NCBI RefSeq assembly: GCF_001514125.1
Contig: NZ_KQ948549.1
Location: forward strand, 310,001-374,000
Direction of reading: 5' to 3'
DNA length: 64,000 nucleotides
From: Streptomyces longwoodensis
GTDB taxonomy: Bacteria; Actinomycetota; Actinomycetes; Streptomycetales; Streptomycetaceae
Shown here: positions 9,070-18,160 of the stretch, in pieces
Layout of the letters: every line of letters begins with the position of its first letter
How positions within the stretch are numbered: position 1 is the first letter of the stretch
Notes under the pieces: generated by a model
What the model saw: only the letters and a program-made list of their open reading frames with translations
The model's database searches: none
Told to the model about the DNA's origin: nothing
Translations under genes and position numbers: made by a program

Positions 9070-9618
9070 ATGCGGGACCACCTCCACGGCGTGCAGCACT
9101 CCCACCCCGACGTCTGGACCGGGCGGGCCACCAACCGGTTCCAGTGGCTCCTCGCGCTCGCCGGGGCCGCCTTCCTGGCGCTCGGCATCCAGCTCGCCGT
9201 GGACTCCGCCTGGACGTCCGGCACCGCCCCCCTCGTCATGTCCGTCGTGGGCTGCATCGCCGCCGGACTGCTGGTCATCTTCGGCACCCTCGCCTTCGTC
9301 CACGTCGACCTCACGCTCGACAAGGAGTGCGTCGAGGTGCGCTGCGGCCACATCGGCGTCCCGCGCCGCCGCATCCCGCTGACGCACGTCGCCGGCGCCG
9401 AGTTCGAGCCACACGTCACCCCGCGCCACTGGGGCGGCTGGGGCTACCGCTGGCGCCCGCACCAGGGCACGGCCGTCGTGGTGCGCCGGGGCGAGGGCGT
9501 GGTGCTGCGGCTGTGGGACGGCCACACCTTCACCATCACCGTCGACGACGCGGAGGCCGCGGTCGGCGCCATCCGCGCCCGCCTGCGCAGCGGGGCGACG
9601 GGCACGACGGCGCACTGA
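9070..9618 (+). CDS. Membrane protein with PH-like cytoplasmic domain, unknown function
   Basis: The protein has 182 residues. Two adjacent membrane helices (FQWLLALAGAAFLALGI and LVMSVVGCIAAGLLVIF) are followed by a beta-rich domain starting VHVDLTLDKECVEVR, with the strand pattern of bacterial PH-like domains. The domain includes TAVVVRRGEGVVLRLW and a final helix AEAAVGAIRARL. I do not recognise a named function. It lies 73 bp upstream of lnt on the same strand, so the two could share a transcript. The start ATG gives a short basic/polar N-terminus before the first helix. Confidence 0.7.
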   Translation: MRDHLHGVQHSHPDVWTGRATNRFQWLLALAGAAFLALGIQLAVDSAWTSGTAPLVMSVVGCIAAGLLVIFGTLAFVHVDLTLDKECVEVRCGHIGVPRRRIPLTHVAGAEFEPHVTPRHWGGWGYRWRPHQGTAVVVRRGEGVVLRLWDGHTFTITVDDAEAAVGAIRARLRSGATGTTAH

Positions 9619-9691
9619 GCCGGCCGCACCGGCCGGGAGGGCGGCCCGGCTGCGTTGTCGGCCCCGGCGTCCCCCGCCGTACACTCCCGGA

Positions 9692-11296
9692 GTGACCGTC
9701 TCCGCACCTCCCGTCGGCCCGTCGGACCAGCTGGAGCCCCAGGCCACGCGGCCTGCGGGCGCCGCCCGGCTGCTGCGCCTCGTCCCGGCCGCCGTCGCGG
9801 CGCTCTCCGGAGTGCTGCTGTACGTCAGCTTCCCGCCCCGCACCCTGTGGTGGCTCGCCCTGCCGGCGTTCGCCCTGTTCGGCTGGGCGCTGCGCGGCCG
9901 TGGCTGGAAAGCGGCCCTCGGACTCGGCTACCTCTTCGGGCTGGGCTTCCTGCTGCCGCTGCTGGTGTGGACCGGCGTCGAGGTCGGCCCCGGGCCCTGG
10001 CTCGCCCTGGTCGCCGTCGAGGCGGTCCTCGTCGCCCTGGTCGGCGTGGGCGTGGCGGCCGTCTCCCGGCTCCCCGCCTGGCCCCTGTGGGCCGCGGCGC
10101 TGTGGACCGCCGGGGAGGCGGTCCGCGCACGCGTGCCGTTCGGCGGCTTCCCCTGGGGCAAGATCGCCTTCGGCCAGGCGGACGGCGTCTTCCTGCCGCT
10201 CGCCGCGGTGGGCGGCACCCCGGTCCTCGGCTTCGCGGTCGTCCTGTGCGGGTTCGCCCTGTACGAGGTCGTCCGCCTCGCCCTGGACAGGCGCCACGCG
10301 CGCGAGGTGAGCCGGTCGGCCGCCGCGATCGCCCTGCTCGGCGTGGCGGTGCCCGTGGTGGGCGCCCTCGCCGCGCGTCCCCTGGTCAGCGACCGGGCGG
10401 AGGACGGCACCGCGACGGTCGCCGTCATCCAGGGCAACGTCCCGCGCCTCGGCCTGGAGTTCAACGCCCAGCGCCGGGCCGTGCTGGACTACCACGCGCG
10501 CGAGACGGAGCGCCTGGCCGCCCGGGTCGCGGCGGGCGAGGTGGCCAAGCCCGACTTCGTGCTCTGGCCGGAGAACTCCTCCGACATCGACCCCTTCGCC
10601 TACGCCGACGCGGCCGCCGTGATCGACAAGGCGGCCAAGGCGATCGGCGCGCCCATCTCCGTCGGCGGCGTCGTCGAGCGCGACGGCAAGCTCTACAACG
10701 AGCAGATCCTGTGGGACCCGGTCAAGGGCCCCACCCAGACCTACGACAAGCGCCAGGTGCAGCCGTTCGGCGAGTACCTCCCGCTGCGCTCCCTCCTCGG
10801 CGCGATCAACGAGAACTGGACCACGATGGTCCGCGAGGACTTCAGCCGGGGCAGCAGGCCCGGCGTGTTCGACCTCGACGGCACCAAGGTCGGACTCGCC
10901 ACCTGCTACGAGGCCGCCTTCGACTGGGCCGTGCGCGACACCGTCACCCACGGCGCCCAGATGATCTCCGTGCCGAGCAACAACGCCACGTTCGACCGCA
11001 GCGAGATGACCTACCAGCAGCTCGCCATGTCCCGGGTGCGCGCCGTCGAGCACAGCCGCACGGTCACGGTGCCGGTCACCAGCGGGGTCAGCGCGATCAT
11101 CATGCCGGACGGCCGGATCACGCAGCGGACCGGCATGTTCGTCGCCGACTCCCTGGTCCAGAAGGTGCCCCTGCGCTCCTCCGAGACCCCCGCGACCCGG
11201 CTGGGCATCCTTCCGGAAATGGCTCTGGTGCTGGTCGCCGCGGGCGGCGTCGGCTGGGCGGTCGGCGCCGGCCTGCGGGGGCGGCGGGCCCGTTAG
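9692..11296 (+). CDS. lnt: Apolipoprotein N-acyltransferase
   Basis: The protein has 534 residues. About six to seven N-terminal membrane helices are followed by a nitrilase-like catalytic domain and one final C-terminal helix. The catalytic Glu-Lys-Cys triad can be placed at Glu294 (LWPENSS), Lys353 (YDKRQVQPFGEY) and Cys405 (LATCYEAAF). It transfers an acyl chain to the N-terminal cysteine of lipoproteins at the outer face of the membrane. Streptomycetes commonly carry more than one copy. The start is GTG 9692 with only a weak GGAG just upstream. The Nudix gene begins 10 bp after the stop and is likely co-transcribed. Confidence 0.93.
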   Translation: MTVSAPPVGPSDQLEPQATRPAGAARLLRLVPAAVAALSGVLLYVSFPPRTLWWLALPAFALFGWALRGRGWKAALGLGYLFGLGFLLPLLVWTGVEVGPGPWLALVAVEAVLVALVGVGVAAVSRLPAWPLWAAALWTAGEAVRARVPFGGFPWGKIAFGQADGVFLPLAAVGGTPVLGFAVVLCGFALYEVVRLALDRRHAREVSRSAAAIALLGVAVPVVGALAARPLVSDRAEDGTATVAVIQGNVPRLGLEFNAQRRAVLDYHARETERLAARVAAGEVAKPDFVLWPENSSDIDPFAYADAAAVIDKAAKAIGAPISVGGVVERDGKLYNEQILWDPVKGPTQTYDKRQVQPFGEYLPLRSLLGAINENWTTMVREDFSRGSRPGVFDLDGTKVGLATCYEAAFDWAVRDTVTHGAQMISVPSNNATFDRSEMTYQQLAMSRVRAVEHSRTVTVPVTSGVSAIIMPDGRITQRTGMFVADSLVQKVPLRSSETPATRLGILPEMALVLVAAGGVGWAVGAGLRGRRAR

Positions 11297-11306
11297 GGTC
11301 GGGGGC

Positions 11307-11786
11307 ATGGCGACTCCCGACTTCATCCGTACCCTGCGGGCCTCGGCCGGACGGCAGCTGCTGTGGCTGCCCGGGGTCACGGCCCTCGTCTTCGACGACG
11401 AGGGCCGCGTGCTGCTGAACCGCCGCACCGACACGCGCAAGTGGTCGGTGATCGGCGGCATCCCGGAGCCCGGCGAGCAGCCCGCCGCCTGCGCCGTGCG
11501 CGAGGTCCTCGAGGAGACGGCGGTGCACTGCGTCGTCGAGCGGGTGGTGCTGGTGCAGGCGCTGACCCCGGTGACGTACGAGAACGGCGACGTCTGTCAG
11601 TTCATGGACATCACCCTGCGCTGCCGTGCCGTGGGCGGGGAAGCCCGGGTCAACGACGACGAGTCGCTGGAGGTGGGCTGGTTCGCGGTGGACGCGCTGC
11701 CCGAGCTGAACGAGTTCGGACTGACCCGGATCAAGCAGGCCCTGTCCGACGCACCCACATGGTTCGACCCCACTAGTCTCTTCTGA
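11307..11786 (+). CDS. Nudix hydrolase
   Basis: The protein has 159 residues and carries a Nudix box beginning GGIPEPGEQ and ending REVLEETAV. The REVLEE core that supplies metal-binding glutamates is intact. The late glycine of the consensus (EExGU) is alanine here, a tolerated variation. An N-terminal LLWLPGVTALVFDDEGRVLLNRR strand set is typical of the fold. The nucleotide substrate cannot be read from sequence. It follows lnt with a 10-bp gap, so the pair is probably an operon, although the functions have no obvious link. Confidence 0.88.
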   Translation: MATPDFIRTLRASAGRQLLWLPGVTALVFDDEGRVLLNRRTDTRKWSVIGGIPEPGEQPAACAVREVLEETAVHCVVERVVLVQALTPVTYENGDVCQFMDITLRCRAVGGEARVNDDESLEVGWFAVDALPELNEFGLTRIKQALSDAPTWFDPTSLF

Positions 11787-11840
11787 GATATGGGCGGCGC
11801 CCACATGTGGCGGCGGCGGACTGGTGCCTAGGGTCGAAGC

Positions 11841-12641
11841 ATGACCTCGCCCCACGCCGTCCCCGGCCCCCACGCCCCCACGCTCGACCTCGGCGGCCGC
11901 ACCGCGCTCGTCACCGGCGCCGCCGGCGGCATCGGCCGCGCCTGCGCGCTGCGGCTCGCCGCCGCCGGGGCCAAGGTACGCGCCGTCGACCGGGACGCAC
12001 GGGGAGTGGAGGAGCTCGCGGAGGACGCCGCCCACCTGCCGGGCACCGTCGAGCCGCACGTCCTGGACCTGACCGACCTGGACGCCGCGGAACTGGCCGC
12101 CCACGGCACCGACGTGCTGGTCAACAACGCCGGGCTGCAACTGGTCCGGCCCCTGCAGGAGTTCCCGCCGGACGTCTTCCACACCGTGCTCACCGTGATG
12201 CTGGAGGCCCCCTTCCGGCTCATCCGCGGCGCCCTGCCGCACATGTACGGACAGGGCTGGGGCCGCATCGTCAACATCTCCTCCGTGCACGGACTGCGCG
12301 CCTCGCCCTACAAGGGGGCGTACGTCGCCGCCAAGCACGGCCTGGAGGGGCTCTCCAAGACCGCCGCCCTGGAAGGGGCCCCGCACGGCGTCACCTCCAA
12401 CTGCGTGAACCCCGGCTACGTCCGCACCCCGCTGGTCGCCCGGCAGCTCGCCGACCAGGCCCAGGCCCACGGCATCCCCGAGGAGCGCGTCCTGACCGAG
12501 GTGCTGCTCCAGGACAGCGCCGTGAAACGGCTGATCGAACCCGAGGAGGTCGCCGAGGCCGTGGCCTACCTGTGCAGCCCGCAGGCGTCCTTCATGACCG
12601 GCACGTCGCTCGTCCTCGACGGCGGCTGGACCGCGCACTGA
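11841..12641 (+). CDS. 3-hydroxybutyrate dehydrogenase (SDR family)
   Basis: The protein has 266 residues. The NAD-binding motif TGAAGGIG, NNAG and the catalytic Ser148, Tyr161 and Lys165 are all present. The sequence around SSVHGLRASPYKGAYV and LIEPEEVAE is characteristic of D-3-hydroxybutyrate dehydrogenases, which interconvert 3-hydroxybutyrate and acetoacetate using NAD. The next gene on the same strand is a GAF/PucR regulator and the convergent gene beyond it is an MHS transporter. This suggests a small uptake-and-oxidation unit for hydroxybutyrate or a related short acid; that link is inference. Confidence 0.88.
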   Translation: MTSPHAVPGPHAPTLDLGGRTALVTGAAGGIGRACALRLAAAGAKVRAVDRDARGVEELAEDAAHLPGTVEPHVLDLTDLDAAELAAHGTDVLVNNAGLQLVRPLQEFPPDVFHTVLTVMLEAPFRLIRGALPHMYGQGWGRIVNISSVHGLRASPYKGAYVAAKHGLEGLSKTAALEGAPHGVTSNCVNPGYVRTPLVARQLADQAQAHGIPEERVLTEVLLQDSAVKRLIEPEEVAEAVAYLCSPQASFMTGTSLVLDGGWTAH

Positions 12642-12714
12642 CCCCCGGCCCCATGGCAGACGTAGTGCTCGAAGGCCTCCACGTCGTCCACAGGGCTGAC
12701 GGCGCGGGACGGCC

Positions 12715-14679
12715 ATGGGTGATCCTGTGAGCATGTCCAGCGATCACGTGCAGTCCGCCGAGCGCCCCACCGACGACGGTGCGGCGCCGCCGGGCGACGC
12801 CGAGGCGCCCTTCCTCGACCTGCTGGCCCGGGGCGCCACCGCCGACGCCTACGAGCAGCCGGTGCTGCGCGCCCGCGCCGAGGGCCGGCCCGCCGAGCGT
12901 GTCGCCGCCCTGGAGCACGCCAAGCTGCTCGCGCTACGCGTGCGCGCGGAACTGGAGGGCCGGCGCCGGCGCGAGGCCGAGCTGTCGGCGCTGTTCGAGA
13001 CCGCCCACGACCTCGCCGGGCTGCGCGACGTGGACGCCGTCCTGCAGGCCATCGTGCAGCGCGCCCGCTCGCTGCTGGGCACCGACGTCGCCTACCTCAG
13101 CCTCAACGACCCGGCGCGCGGCGACACCTACATGCGCGTCACCGAGGGCTCGGTCGCCGCCCGCTTCCAGCAGCTGCGCCTCGGCATGGGGGAGGGGCTG
13201 GGCGGGCTGGTCGCCCAGACGGCCCGGCCGTACGTCACCGACGACTACTTCCGCGACGAGCGCTTCCGGCACACGACCACCATCGACGCCGGCGTGCGCG
13301 ACGAGGGGCTGGTCGCGATCCTCGGCGTGCCGCTGATGCTGGGGCCGCACGTGATCGGGGTGCTGTTCGCCGCCGACCGGCGGGCCCGGGTGTTCGAGCG
13401 CGAGCAGATCGCGCTGCTCGGCTCGTTCGCCGCGCTCGCGGCGGCCGCCATCGACACCGCCAACCTGCTCACCGAGACCCGCTCCGCCCTCGCCGACCTG
13501 GAGCACGCCAACGAGATCATCAAGGACCGCAGCGGCGTCATCGAGCGCGCCTCCGACGTGCACGACCGGCTCGCCGAGCTGGTCCTGCGCGGCGGCGGGG
13601 TCCACGACGTGGCCGCCGCGGTCTCCGAAGTCCTGGACGGCACCGTCGAGTTCGCCGAGGCGGACGCCGCGCCCGCCGACGCGCTGGAGGCCTCCCGGGC
13701 CGAGGGCCACGCCGTGCCCCACCGCGACGGCTGGATCGCCGCGGTCACCGCGGGCGGTGAACTCCTCGGTGCGCTGGTGCTGCGCGGCCACCCCGGGCTC
13801 GACCCGGTCGACCAGCGCACCCTGGAGCGGGCCGCCATGGTCACGTCGCTGCTCCTGCTCGCCCGCCGCTCCGCCGCCGAGGCCGAACAGCGCGTGCGCG
13901 GCGAGCTCCTCGACGACCTGCTCGACGCCCGCGACCGCGACCCCCGGCTGCTGCGCGAGCGGGCCGCGCGGCTGCGCGCCGACCTGGACGCCACCCACGT
14001 GGTGCTGGCCGCCCGCCTCGACACCGCCGCCCCCGACGCCGACCAGGAGGCGGACGCCCGCCGCCGGCTGTGGTCCGCCGCCTCCCACCTCGCCGCGACC
14101 CGGCAGGGCCTGGCCGCCGCCCGCGACGGGGGCACCGTCCTGCTGCTGCCCCTCGCCCCCGGCGACACCGCCACCGACCTCGCCCGCCGCACCGCGCGCC
14201 ACCTGGGCACCGCCGTGCACGAACCGGTCACGGTCGGCGCCTCCGCACCCGTGGCCCACCCCGCCGCCGACCCGGACGCGGTGGTCGCCGGGTACGAGGA
14301 GGGCCGCCGCTGCCTGGACGCGCTGCGCCTGCTCGGCCGGGCCGGCGACGGAGCGGCCGCCGAGGACTTCGGCTTCCTGGGCCTGCTGCTGGCCGGGGAC
14401 CGGGACATCGGGGGCTTCGTCGAGCGCACCGTCGGCCAGGTCGTCGCCTACGACGCACGGCGCGGCACCGACCTGGTGCGCACCCTCGACGCCTACTTCG
14501 CCTGCGGCATGAGCCCGGCCCGCACCAAGGACGCCCTGCACGTCCACGTCAACACGGTCGCCCAGCGCCTGGAGCGCGTCGGCCGCCTCCTGGGCGACGA
14601 CTGGCAGAGCCCGGCCCGCGCCCTGGAGATACAACTGGCCCTGCGCCTGCACCGGTTGGCGGGCCCGGCCCAGAGCTGA
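12715..14679 (+). CDS. GAF-domain PucR/CdaR-type transcriptional regulator
   Basis: The protein has 654 residues. After a variable N-terminus, a GAF domain spans roughly residues 90-255 (LSALFETAHDLAG through FAALAAAAIDTAN), followed by a helical coupling segment. A PucR C-terminal helix-turn-helix occupies about 590-650 and reads TLDAYFACGMSPARTKDAL then VHVNTVAQRLERVGRLLG. Members of this family sense a small molecule and control nearby catabolic genes. GTG 12727 and ATG 12733 are alternative starts to ATG 12715; the ribosome site does not decide. It lies 73 bp behind the hydroxybutyrate dehydrogenase gene, its most likely target. Confidence 0.85.
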   Translation: MGDPVSMSSDHVQSAERPTDDGAAPPGDAEAPFLDLLARGATADAYEQPVLRARAEGRPAERVAALEHAKLLALRVRAELEGRRRREAELSALFETAHDLAGLRDVDAVLQAIVQRARSLLGTDVAYLSLNDPARGDTYMRVTEGSVAARFQQLRLGMGEGLGGLVAQTARPYVTDDYFRDERFRHTTTIDAGVRDEGLVAILGVPLMLGPHVIGVLFAADRRARVFEREQIALLGSFAALAAAAIDTANLLTETRSALADLEHANEIIKDRSGVIERASDVHDRLAELVLRGGGVHDVAAAVSEVLDGTVEFAEADAAPADALEASRAEGHAVPHRDGWIAAVTAGGELLGALVLRGHPGLDPVDQRTLERAAMVTSLLLLARRSAAEAEQRVRGELLDDLLDARDRDPRLLRERAARLRADLDATHVVLAARLDTAAPDADQEADARRRLWSAASHLAATRQGLAAARDGGTVLLLPLAPGDTATDLARRTARHLGTAVHEPVTVGASAPVAHPAADPDAVVAGYEEGRRCLDALRLLGRAGDGAAAEDFGFLGLLLAGDRDIGGFVERTVGQVVAYDARRGTDLVRTLDAYFACGMSPARTKDALHVHVNTVAQRLERVGRLLGDDWQSPARALEIQLALRLHRLAGPAQS

Positions 14680-14723
14680 ACCGGCGATCCGGGGCCGTGA
14701 GGACCCGCCCGCCCGTACGGCAC

Positions 14724-14756
14724 CGGCCTCCGTACGCCGGGCGCGTACGGAGGCCG
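14724..14756. terminator. Bidirectional terminator hairpin
   Basis: A perfect 14-bp stem (14724-14737 with 14743-14756) closes a 5-base CGGGC loop. It sits between the stop of the PucR-type regulator and the stop of the convergent MHS transporter, where a shared terminator is expected. There is no U-tract, as is usual in actinomycetes. Confidence 0.75.
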
Positions 14757-14779
14757 AGGAGCGATGCCGGTGGTCCGGG

Positions 14780-16195
14780 TCAGGCGCCCGCGGTCCGGGC
14801 GTCGGCCGCCGGGGCGGGTGCCTCCCCGGTCGCCGCCTCCGCCTCCGCGGCGTCCGATGCGTCGACGTCGGCCAGGTCCCGGTGCCGGGTCTCCTTGGCG
14901 ACCCCGACGGCGAGCAGCGTGAGCAGCGCCGCGGCGATGACGTACAGGGCGATGGGCGTGGAGGAGTCGTAGTCCGACAGCAGGGCGGTGGCGATGAGCG
15001 GTGCCGGGGCGCCCGCCGCGACGGAGGCGAACTGGGCGCCCATGGAGGCGCCGGAGTAGCGCATCCGGGTGCCGAACATCTCGGAGAAGAAGGCCGCCTG
15101 GGGCGCGTACATCGCGCCGTGCAGCACCAGACCGACGGTGACGGCGAGGACCAGGTTGCCGAAGCTCGCGGTGTCGACGAGCCGGAAGAAGGGGAACATC
15201 CACAGCCCGACGCCGGCCGCGCCGAACAGGTACACCGGACGCCGGCCGACGCGGTCCGAGAGCGCGCCCCAGGCCGGGATGACGGCGAAGTGCACGGCGG
15301 AGGCGATGAGGACGGCGTTCAGGGCGGTCTGCTTGGACATGTCGGCGGAGGTGGTCGCGTAGACCAGGATGAAGGCGGTGATGACGTAGTAGGAGATGTT
15401 CTCGGCCATCCGCGCGCCCATCGCGACGAGCACGTCCCGCCAGTGGTGGCGCAGCACGGCCACTAGCGGCAGCTTCTCGGCGGCGTCCGCGCCGCGGGCG
15501 GCCCTGCGGGCCTCGGCGGCGGCGAGGGCCTGCCGGAATACGGGCGACTCGTCCACCGAGAGGCGGATCCACAGCCCGACCAGGACCAGCACCCCGGACA
15601 GCAGGAACGGCACGCGCCAGCCCCAGCTGGTGAACGCGTCGTCCGAGAGCACCGCGGTCAGCAGGGACAGCACACCGGTCGCGAGCAACTGCCCCGCGGG
15701 CGCGCCGGTCTGCGGCCAGGAGGCCCAGAAGCCGCGCCGCCGGGCGTCCCCGTGCTCGGACACCAGCAGCACGGCGCCGCCCCACTCGCCGCCGAGCGCG
15801 AAGCCCTGCACCAGCCGCAGCAGGGTCAGCAGCACCGGGGCCGCGGTGCCCACACTGGCGTGGGTCGGCAGCAGCCCGATCGCGAAGGTCGCCCCGCCCA
15901 TCAGCAGCAGGCTCAGCACCAGCAGCTTCTTGCGGCCGAGCCGGTCCCCGTAGTGCCCGAAGACCAGTGCCCCGAGCGGCCGGGCCGCGAAGCCCACGGC
16001 ATAGGTCAGGAACGACAGCAGGGTCCCGACCAGCGGGTCGGAGCCGGGGAAGAACAGCTTGTTGAACACCAGGGCGGCCGCGGAGCCGTAGAGGAAGAAG
16101 TCGTACCACTCGATCGTGGTCCCGATGAGGCTGGCGGCGACGATGCGCTTGAGGTTCGCGGGCGTCGGGGGAGCGGATGATGCTGCGGAGGCCAT
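14780..16195 (-). CDS. MHS-family MFS transporter (metabolite:proton symporter)
   Basis: The protein has 471 residues and about 12 membrane helices. SLIGTTIEWYDFFLYG at the first helix and the GHYGDRLGRKK loop between helices 2 and 3 are hallmarks of the metabolite:H+ symporter family (ShiA, ProP, KgtP relatives). Such proteins import small organic acids or betaines. The start ATG 16195 follows GAGGAAGTGG; the frame is open 45 bases further but lacks a better site. It converges on the PucR-type regulator and may be part of the same hydroxybutyrate-related unit. The substrate is not determined by sequence. Confidence 0.88.
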   Translation of the reverse strand: MASAASSAPPTPANLKRIVAASLIGTTIEWYDFFLYGSAAALVFNKLFFPGSDPLVGTLLSFLTYAVGFAARPLGALVFGHYGDRLGRKKLLVLSLLLMGGATFAIGLLPTHASVGTAAPVLLTLLRLVQGFALGGEWGGAVLLVSEHGDARRRGFWASWPQTGAPAGQLLATGVLSLLTAVLSDDAFTSWGWRVPFLLSGVLVLVGLWIRLSVDESPVFRQALAAAEARRAARGADAAEKLPLVAVLRHHWRDVLVAMGARMAENISYYVITAFILVYATTSADMSKQTALNAVLIASAVHFAVIPAWGALSDRVGRRPVYLFGAAGVGLWMFPFFRLVDTASFGNLVLAVTVGLVLHGAMYAPQAAFFSEMFGTRMRYSGASMGAQFASVAAGAPAPLIATALLSDYDSSTPIALYVIAAALLTLLAVGVAKETRHRDLADVDASDAAEAEAATGEAPAPAADARTAGA

Positions 16196-16378
16196 GTGCG
16201 CCACTTCCTCGTGTGCGGTGGGGACGGTACGTATCGCCACACCGTAGGAATCCGCAGGTCAGGCGCACATGTGGCGGGGCAACATAGTTCGAGGGTCAGC
16301 TATGCGCGCGGCCACCATGCCGGCTCAGGGAAAGGTGGTTCAGGAGAGGGATCGTGCCCGGAAGGAGCGCTGCCGTCG

Positions 16379-18091
16379 TCAGAGCACCGGGCTGATGTCG
16401 GGGGCGCCGAGCCGTACCGCGTCGGCGGTCCGGTCGTCCGGCTGCTGCTGGGCCTCGCGTTCGGCGGCCACCCGCTTCAGGTAGTGGTCGACCTCGCGGT
16501 CCCGATCGGCCTGGTCCCATCCGAGGTGGGGCGCCATCAGTTCCGCGACGGTCCGCGCCGCGTCCACCCCGCGGTCCCAGGACTCGATGGAGATCCGCGT
16601 ACGCCGGGCGAGCACGTCCTCGACGTGACGGGCACCCTCGTGGGTCACCGCGTACACGGCCTCGACCCGCAGGTAGTCGTCGGAGCTCGGCAGCGGCTCA
16701 CCGAGTGAGGGGTCGGCCACGACCAGGGCGAGCAGCTCGTGCACCAGGGAGCCGTAGCGGTTCAGCAGGTGCTCGATGCGGGCGACGTGCAGCCCGGAGG
16801 ACGCGGCGAGGTTGTGGCGGGAGTTCCACAGGGCCGGGTAGCCGTCCGCGCCGAGCAGCGGAACGCGGTGCGTGACGCAGTCGGGCACCTTCTCGTCCAG
16901 GCCCCGGACCGCCTCGTCGACCGCGTCCTTGGCCATCACCCGGTAGGTCGTGTACTTGCCGCCGGCCACCACGACGAGCCCGGGCACCGGGTGGGCGACC
17001 AGGTGCTCCCGGGACAGCTTGCTGGTCTCCGCGGCCTCGCCCGACAGCAGGGGACGCAGACCCGCGTAGACGCCTTCGACGTCCTCCGGGGCCAGGGGCG
17101 TGGCCAGGACGCTGTTGACGTGCTCCAGCAGGTAAGTGACGTCCTTGGAACTCAGGGCGGGATGGGCCTTGTCGAGCGTCCAGTCGGTGTCGGTGGTCCC
17201 GATGATCCAGTGCCGCCCCCAGGGGATGACGAACAGCACGCTCTTCTCGGTGCGCAGGATCAGCCCGGTGCGGGAGTTGATCCGGTCGCGGGGGACCAGC
17301 AGGTGCACGCCCTTGGAGGCGCGGACGTGGAACTGGCCGCGGGTACCGGCGAGGGACTGGGTGTCGTCGGTCCACACGCCGGTCGCGTTGATCACCTGCT
17401 TGGCCCGCACCTCCGTCTCCTCCCCGGTGTCCAGGTCCGTGACCACGGCTCCCACCACCCGCTCGCCCTGCCGCAGGAAGCGGCTGACCCGGGTGCGGTT
17501 GGCGGCCAGCGCCCCGTAGGCGGCGGCCGTGCGGACGAGGAACAGGGTGTGCCGGGCGTCGTCGACCTGGGCGTCCCAGTACTGGATCGCGCCGACCAGG
17601 GCGTCGGCGCGCAGCGCGGGCGCCTCGCGCAGGGCCCGGCGCTTGAACAGGTGGCGGTGGTGGGGCAGACCCCGGGACGTACCGGAGGCCGTGGCCATGG
17701 TGTCGTACAGCAGCACGCCGGCGCCGACGTACGGCCGTTCCCGGACCCGGTGTTGCAGGGGGTAGAGGAACGGCACCGGACGCACCAGGTGCGGGGCCAG
17801 GACCTGGAGCAGGAGCCCGCGTTCCTTCAGGGCTTCGGCGACGAGCCGGAAGTCCAGCATCTCCAGGTAGCGCAGGCCGCCGTGGATGAGCTTGCTGGAG
17901 CGGCTGGACGTGCCCGACGCCCAGTCCCGGGCCTCGACGAGGCCGACCCTCAGGCCCCGGGTGGCGGCGTCCAGGGCCGCGCCGGCCCCGACCACGCCGC
18001 CCCCGACGACGAGGACGTCCAACTCACCTTCTCCCAGGCGGACGAGGGCCTCCGCGCGTGAGCCGGGCGAGAGAGCCACCGGGTTCGCCAT
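16379..18091 (-). CDS. glpD: Aerobic glycerol-3-phosphate dehydrogenase
   Basis: The protein has 570 residues. The FAD-binding dinucleotide fold is at the N-terminus (VVGGGVVGAG), followed by SSRSSKLIHGGLRYLE, a signature of GlpD. A C-terminal helical domain includes YAVTHEGARHVEDVLARRTR. It oxidises sn-glycerol 3-phosphate to dihydroxyacetone phosphate and passes electrons to the quinone pool at the membrane. The ATG at 18091 follows GAGGAGGAG. It is the third gene of a glpF-glpK-glpD operon, 69 bp behind glpK, with a small hairpin in that gap. Confidence 0.95.
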   Translation of the reverse strand: MANPVALSPGSRAEALVRLGEGELDVLVVGGGVVGAGAALDAATRGLRVGLVEARDWASGTSSRSSKLIHGGLRYLEMLDFRLVAEALKERGLLLQVLAPHLVRPVPFLYPLQHRVRERPYVGAGVLLYDTMATASGTSRGLPHHRHLFKRRALREAPALRADALVGAIQYWDAQVDDARHTLFLVRTAAAYGALAANRTRVSRFLRQGERVVGAVVTDLDTGEETEVRAKQVINATGVWTDDTQSLAGTRGQFHVRASKGVHLLVPRDRINSRTGLILRTEKSVLFVIPWGRHWIIGTTDTDWTLDKAHPALSSKDVTYLLEHVNSVLATPLAPEDVEGVYAGLRPLLSGEAAETSKLSREHLVAHPVPGLVVVAGGKYTTYRVMAKDAVDEAVRGLDEKVPDCVTHRVPLLGADGYPALWNSRHNLAASSGLHVARIEHLLNRYGSLVHELLALVVADPSLGEPLPSSDDYLRVEAVYAVTHEGARHVEDVLARRTRISIESWDRGVDAARTVAELMAPHLGWDQADRDREVDHYLKRVAAEREAQQQPDDRTADAVRLGAPDISPVL

Positions 18092-18114
18092 GGTCTCCTC
18101 CTCGTGCAGCGTGC

Positions 18115-18138
18115 GGGGCGGCCAGCGCGGGCCGCCCC
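18115..18138 (-). other. Small hairpin between glpK and glpD
   Basis: A 9-bp perfect GC stem (18115-18123 with 18130-18138) closes a 6-base loop in the 69-bp gap. It could tune glpD expression relative to glpK by partial termination or message protection. No U-tract follows. Confidence 0.4.
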
Positions 18139-18160
18139 CTTCGGTCGCTCCCGGCCGGGC

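Noticed and set aside
9620..9636. Hairpin CCGGCC-N5-GGCCGG between the PH-like gene and lnt
   Set aside because: Only six pairs of a very common GC motif; too weak to call a terminator.
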